Below are positions 1 through 3,430 of a stretch of 5,358 nt of DNA, in pieces. Every line of letters begins with the position of its first letter. Within the stretch, counting starts at the first letter, position 1. This DNA is from Syntrophomonadaceae bacterium. GTDB lineage: Bacteria > Bacillota_D > Dethiobacteria > DTU022. Below the pieces are notes generated by a model. That model was not told where the DNA came from, searched no databases, and saw only the letters and a program-made list of their open reading frames with translations. The position numbers were made by a program, and so were the translations under genes. The stretch covers positions 1 to 5,358 of the forward strand of contig PWUG01000148.1 of assembly GCA_003562605.1 (NCBI GenBank). The letters run 5' to 3'.

Positions 1-68
1 ACCTGAGTTGCTATAAATGCAGGTTATACCAATACTATCTTTTTATGGCACAACGATAATAACCTATG

Positions 69-93
69 AAAACCTTTATTTATAAGGATTTTT
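69..93 (+). terminator. weak possible intrinsic terminator
   Basis: CCTT at 73-76 can pair with AAGG at 84-87 around a 7-nt AT loop. The stem can be extended across one A-A mismatch by pairing the preceding A-run (69-71) with the first T residues after it (89-91). A T-run follows at 89-93. The core is only four base pairs, two of them G-C, so it would be a poor terminator. It could end an unseen upstream gene, since one forward frame is open from the window start to a TAA at 57-59, but this may well be chance in AT-rich DNA. Confidence 0.2.
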
Positions 94-120
94 GCGATTT
101 TTATCTGACAATGCAATCAA

Positions 121-174
121 TTTAGAATTCTCTATTTGTAGGATATTTTAGTTATAATTAGAAAGGATTCTAAA
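121..174. repeat. 11-bp inverted repeat enclosing a -10 box
   Basis: The arm at 121-131 (TTTAGAATTCT) is the reverse complement of the arm at 164-174 (AGGATTCTAAA) at 10 of 11 positions, and the one exception would be a G-U pair in RNA. The 32-base spacer contains the TATAAT at 153-158. Arms on both sides of a promoter would suit a dimeric repressor or activator. If a transcript began further upstream, the arms could instead form an RNA stem-loop. No regulator family is recognised from the arm sequence. Confidence 0.4.
153..158 (+). promoter_or_regulatory. candidate -10 box for the rnfC operon
   Basis: TATAAT at 153-158 is a perfect sigma-70/SigA -10 hexamer and the best one upstream of rnfC. 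There is no good TTGACA at 16-18 bp upstream (about 129-136 reads as T-rich sequence without the TTG core), and there is no extended TG motif. The promoter would therefore be weak or dependent on an activator, which would fit the inverted repeat around it. Transcription would begin near 165. AT-rich sequence gives such hexamers by chance. Confidence 0.3.
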
Positions 175-243
175 AAGCAGTATGGTTGTTCAAGTCTTTT
201 ATTATGGTGCTTTAAATAGCTGCTGCTTTATTTCCATCCCTGC

Positions 244-261
244 ATGTGAAGTTAATAACAA
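244..261. promoter_or_regulatory. Rex-like redox operator candidate
   Basis: The 18 bases read ATGTGAA, four bases, ATAACAA. Rex sites follow the pattern TTGTGAA or TTGTTAA, N4, then TTCACAA or TTAACAA. Here each half differs at one position from one of the accepted half-site variants, and the TGT...ACA core is intact. Rex senses the NADH/NAD+ ratio and controls anaerobic energy genes in Firmicutes, which would suit an operon starting with the NAD(H)-linked rnfC. The site lies about 86 bp downstream of the candidate -10 box, so it would act as a roadblock or belong to a nearer promoter that I cannot identify. AT-rich context makes chance matches likely. Confidence 0.25.
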
Positions 262-279
262 AATATTTATAGCTGTCCG

Positions 280-287
280 GGAGGTGA
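280..287 (+). promoter_or_regulatory. very strong ribosome binding site lacking a well-placed start
   Basis: GGAGGTGA is a near-perfect complement to the 3' end of 16S rRNA, as strong as the site before rnfD. The nearest ATG, at 302, starts 17 nt after the GGAGG core, much further than the 8-9 nt used for rnfC and rnfD. A GTG at 284 lies inside the site and meets TAA two codons later. The only in-frame codon at normal spacing for the 302 frame is ATA at 293, a very rare start. The site may drive the small ORF at 302-388, or it may be part of a regulated leader. Confidence 0.5.
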
Positions 288-301
288 GTTAAATAACGGA
301 T

Positions 302-388
302 ATGGGTTTTTCTATGTTAAACCGCGGGGGTTCAGATAACAGCAAACTGAAGGTTAAAACGATACTTAATAGGGGTGGTTTTGAGTGA
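302..388 (+). CDS. possible 28-codon leader ORF overlapping rnfC
   Basis: An ORF runs from ATG 302 to TGA 386-388, encoding 28 residues beginning MGFSMLNRGG and ending ILNRGGFE. Its stop overlaps the GTG start of rnfC by four bases (GTGA), an arrangement typical of translationally coupled genes. A strong Shine-Dalgarno lies upstream but at long spacing (see 280-287). The peptide is hydrophilic and basic, with LNRGG twice, and has no membrane segment or recognised domain. Its C-terminal half resembles the N-terminus of RnfC (KTxxNRG against KTFNRG), so it could be a relic of a partial duplication of the rnfC start instead of a functional gene. An alternative in-frame ATG is at 314. I do not recognise this ORF; its length and overlap could be chance. 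Confidence 0.3.
   Translation: MGFSMLNRGGSDNSKLKVKTILNRGGFE
371..378 (+). promoter_or_regulatory. ribosome binding site of rnfC
   Basis: AGGGGTGG ends six bases before the GTG at 385. It is G-rich and acceptable but not canonical, and it supports GTG 385 as the start. It lies within the last codons of the small ORF at 302-388, so ribosomes finishing that ORF would cover it. Confidence 0.6.
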
Positions 389-1689
389 CGTTAAAGACGT
401 TTAACCGGGGAGTGGATCTCCCACATTACAAAGAACATTCAGAAGAAAAAGGGATAACTGCAATTGCTCTGCCCAGGGAAGTAGTTATACCCCTGGTACA
501 GCATATCGGCGCACCCTGTAAGGCAGTGGTCAGCGTCGGTGATAAGGTAAAGACCGGGCAGAAGATTGGGGATAGTGAGGCTTTTGTCAGTGCACCAATA
601 TTTGCCAGCGTTGATGGCACGGTAACTGCTATTGAACCGAGGCCAGGTTTTACCGGTGATAATGTAGAAAGTGTAGTTATTGAGGTTTCTGAAAAACAGG
701 AAGAACCCACCTGGAGCGATGAAGATATATCTACCATGAGTGGAGAGGAAATAAGGCAAACAATAAGGGGCGCCGGCATAGTTGGTATGGGTGGCGCGGC
801 TTTTCCCACCAGTGTAAAACTGAGCCCGCCTAAACCGATTGACGTGATCATTATCAACGCCTCAGAATGTGAGCCATTTTTAACCTGTGATCACCGGGTT
901 ATGGTAGAGATGGCAGAAGAGCTTGTTCTTGGTGCCAAGTTGATTGCCAGGGCTGTAGATGCTCAGCAGATAATATTCGGGGTTGAAAAAAACAAACCTG
1001 ATGGAATTGAGGCTATAAAAGCTCAAATTGAAGGTGAAGAAGGCATTGAAGTAATTATAACCGATGTTAAATACCCGCAAGGTGCTGAAAAGCAGCTAAT
1101 TTATGCGACTACAGGACGCGAAGTGCCTCCCGGCAAACTGCCCCTGGAAGTGGGAGTAGTTGTACAAAATGTCGGCACTGCAGTAGCAGTTTATGAAGCA
1201 TGCCGTTACGGCAAACCCCTTTACGAGCGTGTGCTTACAGTATCAGGCGACGCCGCGGCAAACCCGGGCAATGTTAAAGTTCCTATCGGAACGACCATTG
1301 GCCATGTCATTGAGCAGTGCGGTGGTTTTAAGGATGGAAAAGAGCCCGGCAAAGTTGTCATGGGCGGACCGATGACCGGCTTTGCCCAGACCAGGCTAGA
1401 TGTCCCGGTTGTCAAGGGAACCAGCGGCATCCTGCTCTTCTCCCAAGAAATGCTGGTTAAAAGCGAGCATATGCCCTGCGTCCGCTGTGCAAGGTGTGTT
1501 GACCATTGCCCCATGTACCTTTATCCGAATTCAATAAGCTCAAATGCAGAAAGAGGTTTCTATGATGCAGCGGTTGAGTGGGGAGCAATGGACTGCTTTG
1601 AATGCGGCATCTGTGTCTATGTCTGTCCATCTAATCGGCCCATTGTCCAACTGGTTCGTGAAACCAAGAAAGCACAGGCTGCAAAATAA
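385..1689 (+). CDS. rnfC: RnfC, electron transport complex NAD(H)-linked flavo-iron-sulfur subunit
   Basis: RnfC is the cytoplasmic peripheral subunit of the Rnf ferredoxin:NAD+ oxidoreductase; in known complexes it exchanges electrons with NAD(H) through FMN and two [4Fe-4S] clusters. The 434-residue protein has the usual length and order of parts. An N-terminal barrel-sandwich domain (about 1-100) starts with the family signature LKTFNRGVDLP and contains a lipoyl-like SAPIFASVDGTV (69-80). A complex I 51-kDa-like nucleotide domain follows, with GAGIVGMGGAAFP (129-141) and NASECEPFLTCDHR (158-171). Next come an SLBB-like region (about 285-330) and two CxxCxxCxxxCP clusters (C365, C368, C371, C375 and C404, C407, C410, C414). 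The GTG start at 385 is supported by the ribosome site at 371-378 and by the conserved N-terminus. It is followed by rnfD after a 57-base gap. The rest of the Rnf set is not adjacent, so the protein may serve the downstream molybdoenzyme. The family call is secure; the electron partner is inferred. Confidence 0.95.
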   Translation: MTLKTFNRGVDLPHYKEHSEEKGITAIALPREVVIPLVQHIGAPCKAVVSVGDKVKTGQKIGDSEAFVSAPIFASVDGTVTAIEPRPGFTGDNVESVVIEVSEKQEEPTWSDEDISTMSGEEIRQTIRGAGIVGMGGAAFPTSVKLSPPKPIDVIIINASECEPFLTCDHRVMVEMAEELVLGAKLIARAVDAQQIIFGVEKNKPDGIEAIKAQIEGEEGIEVIITDVKYPQGAEKQLIYATTGREVPPGKLPLEVGVVVQNVGTAVAVYEACRYGKPLYERVLTVSGDAAANPGNVKVPIGTTIGHVIEQCGGFKDGKEPGKVVMGGPMTGFAQTRLDVPVVKGTSGILLFSQEMLVKSEHMPCVRCARCVDHCPMYLYPNSISSNAERGFYDAAVEWGAMDCFECGICVYVCPSNRPIVQLVRETKKAQAAK

Positions 1690-1714
1690 TTAGTTAATGA
1701 TTTAATAGGGTTAA

Positions 1715-1750
1715 ATGTGGAAATTTCTTTTAGGAGGTATCCGGCTTTGA
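1715..1750 (+). other. 11-codon minicistron overlapping the rnfD start
   Basis: ATG 1715 opens a frame of 11 codons (MWKFLLGGIRL) ending at TGA 1748-1750. Its stop overlaps the TTG start of rnfD at 1747 in a TTGA junction. A weak AGGG lies at 1707-1710. The frame passes through the rnfD ribosome binding site, so its translation could couple to or limit rnfD initiation. It may equally be a chance frame, and no product is claimed. Confidence 0.2.
1732..1738 (+). promoter_or_regulatory. ribosome binding site that sets the rnfD start at TTG 1747
   Basis: AGGAGGT is a canonical Shine-Dalgarno and lies eight bases before TTG 1747. It falls inside the reading frame if the upstream GTG at 1717 were used, and that GTG has only a poor site before it. 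This favours TTG 1747 as the true start. Confidence 0.75.
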
Positions 1751-2754
1751 GTAACGATTTGAAATTAAATTATATTACATCGCCTCACTTAAGAAAAAAA
1801 GACAATGTTTCGCAAGCGATGTATGATGTAATTATCGCTCTGGTTCCGATCAGTGCGGTTGCGGTTTATATTTTCGGCCTTAACGCTATATTTACTATAG
1901 CCGTTTGTCTTGTGACTGCGACTTTAACCGATCTTGGTTTTAAGAAAATGTTGGGACGCAGTAATACTCCTTTTGACGGCAGCGCCCTGGTTACCGGTTT
2001 GCTGATTGCGCTCTGTTTTTCAGTCGAAACATCCTGGTGGACCCTTATTGTGGCCACTGTAATTGGTGTCGGTGTAGCCAAGGAATTAATGGGTGGAATT
2101 GGCTGGAACCTTTTCAACCCTGCGCTTTTTGGCAGGGTATCCGGTATCCTGTTTGCCGGCTTGTTCTTTAACCAGCTTAACATCAGTTTTGCGCCGCTTG
2201 GTTTCCAGGCTGCGCCTGTTGATGTTGTTACCCAGGGAACACCACTGGCCTTGCTTAAGATGGGCGCGGAAATGCCTCCAATGGCCCAGATGTTTATTGC
2301 AAACCAAGGTGGAGGATTAGCTGAAGTGTCACCGCTGGCTCTGCTGATCGGCGCTGTTTATCTTTTCGTCAGGGGACATATCAAGTGGCATATCCCTGTA
2401 TCAATTATTGCTACTGTATTTGTTATCGGGCTCATATTCCGGGGTCCTGAAATGGCAGTTTATCACCTTTTAGCAGGTGGACTGATGCTTGGTGCCCTTT
2501 ATATGGCCACCGATTGGGTGACCAGCCCGGTAACACCGAAGGGTATGCTGATTTTTGGTGTTTCAATCGGGATTATAATCATGGTTTTACGACTCTTTCT
2601 TTCACCGACTGAAGGAACTGCTTTTGCAATCCTGATCATGAATGCTTTTGTCCCAATGATTGATCGTTTGACCAAACGGCCGGTTTTTGGTGCGGTGCCT
2701 GCCACAAGCCAAGCGCTAGCAGTAGCTTCTGAAACGGCAAATAAACCTGCTTAA
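1747..2754 (+). CDS. rnfD: RnfD, membrane flavoprotein subunit of an Rnf-type complex
   Basis: RnfD is an integral membrane subunit of Rnf, related to NqrB, that normally carries FMN bound covalently to a threonine on the outer face. From TTG 1747 the protein has 335 residues, a normal length, starting MSNDLKLNYITSPHL; GTG 1717 would add ten residues that look unlike the family. About ten hydrophobic segments can be seen (near 26-45, 47-62, 79-93, 97-113, 126-143, 194-209, 216-231, 238-255, 266-283 and 290-306). Family signatures include PFDGSALVTGLLIAL, the NPALFGR stretch, SPLALLIGAVYL and MATDWVTSPVTPKGMLIFG. The expected flavin site reads DVVTQGTPLA, with T165 in the place of the acceptor threonine, but the usual S/T-G/S-A-T is changed to T-Q-G-T. 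The gene lies between rnfC and the chaperone gene. The rnfG that follows rnfD in clostridial rnfCDGEAB operons is absent. Confidence 0.93.
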   Translation: MSNDLKLNYITSPHLRKKDNVSQAMYDVIIALVPISAVAVYIFGLNAIFTIAVCLVTATLTDLGFKKMLGRSNTPFDGSALVTGLLIALCFSVETSWWTLIVATVIGVGVAKELMGGIGWNLFNPALFGRVSGILFAGLFFNQLNISFAPLGFQAAPVDVVTQGTPLALLKMGAEMPPMAQMFIANQGGGLAEVSPLALLIGAVYLFVRGHIKWHIPVSIIATVFVIGLIFRGPEMAVYHLLAGGLMLGALYMATDWVTSPVTPKGMLIFGVSIGIIIMVLRLFLSPTEGTAFAILIMNAFVPMIDRLTKRPVFGAVPATSQALAVASETANKPA

Positions 2755-2772
2755 TTTGAGTTTGATAATTTA

Positions 2773-3408
2773 ATGGAGGTAATAGTTATAGTTAAGACCA
2801 GTGAAACCAAGCAGCTACAATTAGATAGAGCCTGCCTGTATACATTCTTTTCGAGGCTTTTCACTGACCATACCACTGCTGGTGATTTAAGCCTGTATAT
2901 GAGCTTTCTCGAAACTGTCAGTGGCGATTATAAATCAATCGGGCATGGACTAATAAAAGTTATCAAAGACTGGTCAAAACGGGACTCAGCAGACAACAGT
3001 TTAAAGACAGAATATGCAAGGCTTTTTATTGTTGCAGGAGGTATAAGACCTTATGAATCAGTTTACCTGGGGAATGAACCGCTCTTAATGAGAGAGCCCT
3101 GGCTTCAGGTCAAAGAGTTTTACCGTCGCGGCGGGGTCGTTCTTGAAAAACCTGCTGCTCATCCCGAAGACCATGCTTCAGTTGAACTGTCTTTCATGGC
3201 TCATTTAATTCAAGCAGGTGATACCGTGGCAGAACAAAAATCTTTTTTCGAAGAACACGTCTATAAGTGGCTGCCTGTGATGTTAAATAATTTGAAAGAT
3301 AATCAACATGCTTGTTTTTTTAAAAAAATGGCGGTTTACGCCCTGGAATTTATGGAACAGGAGAACAGTTTATTTAAATTACTGGATGAAGAAGTTAAAC
3401 AGAATTAG
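2773..3408 (+). CDS. TorD/DmsD/NarJ-family molybdoenzyme chaperone
   Basis: This cytoplasmic chaperone family binds the apo-form and Tat signal of a partner molybdoenzyme and assists cofactor insertion before export. The 211-residue protein is all-helical in character and of usual length. It shows the family marks EYARLF (80-85), RPYESVYLGNEPLLM (92-106), EFYRRGG (115-121) and PEDHASVELSFMAHL (131-145). It lies 18 bases after rnfD and 22 bases before the Tat-exported molybdoenzyme, its obvious client. The start is uncertain. ATG 2773 has no ribosome site upstream, and a strong GGAGGT (2775-2780) overlaps the ATG itself. That site would suit an in-frame ATA at 2788, giving 206 residues. The region reads about 40 percent GC by eye, lower than the following gene. 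I cannot choose between TorD, DmsD and other subgroups, so no symbol is given. Confidence 0.9.
   Translation: MEVIVIVKTSETKQLQLDRACLYTFFSRLFTDHTTAGDLSLYMSFLETVSGDYKSIGHGLIKVIKDWSKRDSADNSLKTEYARLFIVAGGIRPYESVYLGNEPLLMREPWLQVKEFYRRGGVVLEKPAAHPEDHASVELSFMAHLIQAGDTVAEQKSFFEEHVYKWLPVMLNNLKDNQHACFFKKMAVYALEFMEQENSLFKLLDEEVKQN
2775..2780 (+). promoter_or_regulatory. ribosome binding site overlapping the annotated chaperone start
   Basis: GGAGGT begins at the last base of ATG 2773-2775, so it cannot serve that ATG. No ATG, GTG or TTG lies at a usable distance downstream in frame; the only in-frame near-start codon at normal spacing is ATA 2788, seven bases away. Either an unusual start is used, or the ATG is read by coupling from rnfD, or a base has been misread here. 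Confidence 0.5.
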
Positions 3409-3411
3409 ATC

Positions 3412-3418
3412 AGAGGAG
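3412..3418 (+). promoter_or_regulatory. ribosome binding site of the molybdoenzyme gene
   Basis: AGAGGAG ends 12 bases before ATG 3431, somewhat longer than ideal. The next in-frame stop upstream of that ATG is TAA 3422-3424 and there is no alternative in-frame start between them, so ATG 3431 is well supported. The Tat signal begins only a few residues after it. Confidence 0.55.
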
Positions 3419-3430
3419 TGATAATCGGTT

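Larger units (their letters stand above)
1..384. other. AT-rich upstream region without a full-size gene
   Basis: About 380 bases precede the first clear gene, and I see no protein-coding gene of normal size on either strand. The first 300 bases are strongly AT-rich by eye (about one third GC), while the last 85 become more GC-rich and contain a short ORF. The separate entries describe a weak possible terminator, a candidate -10 box inside an inverted repeat, a Rex-like operator, a strong orphan ribosome binding site and the small ORF at 302-388. If transcription starts near 165, the leader of rnfC is roughly 220 nt, long enough to hold an RNA regulator. I could not match it to a molybdenum-cofactor riboswitch or any other riboswitch by eye. 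Confidence 0.6.

Noticed and set aside
3..59. Open forward frame from the window edge to TAA, possibly the tail of an upstream gene (contains CYKC)
   Set aside because: Only 18 codons are visible and an open stretch of this size is common by chance; nothing recognisable is encoded.
46..61. TGGCAC resembling the -24 element of a sigma-54 promoter
   Set aside because: The -12 position reads TAATA and lacks the required GC, so the second element is missing.
152..166. TTATAATTA resembling half of a PerR/Fur box
   Set aside because: The second half of the palindrome is absent, and the match is explained by the -10-like TATAAT in AT-rich DNA.
271..332. GC-rich leader stretch considered as a molybdenum-cofactor or tungsten riboswitch
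   Set aside because: I could not find the conserved core or the multi-stem fold of that RNA; a covariance-model search (Rfam Moco_RNA_motif) would decide.
426..857. Minus-strand open frame of 143 codons opposite rnfC
   Set aside because: It lies wholly within a well-supported gene, has no domain-like features, and is explained by the codon pattern of rnfC.
1221..1514. Minus-strand open frame of 97 codons opposite the 3' half of rnfC
   Set aside because: It is antisense to conserved RnfC coding sequence including the first iron-sulfur motif, with no supporting start signals or recognisable protein.
1717..1746. GTG 1717 as the start of rnfD, giving 345 residues
   Set aside because: It has a poor ribosome site, and the canonical AGGAGGT sits downstream of it at ideal distance from TTG 1747; the extra ten residues are simply the translated ribosome binding region.
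2093..2320. Plus-strand open frame of 75 codons inside rnfD in another frame
   Set aside because: It is leucine- and arginine-rich, as expected from the shifted frame of a membrane protein gene, and it overlaps conserved RnfD sequence.
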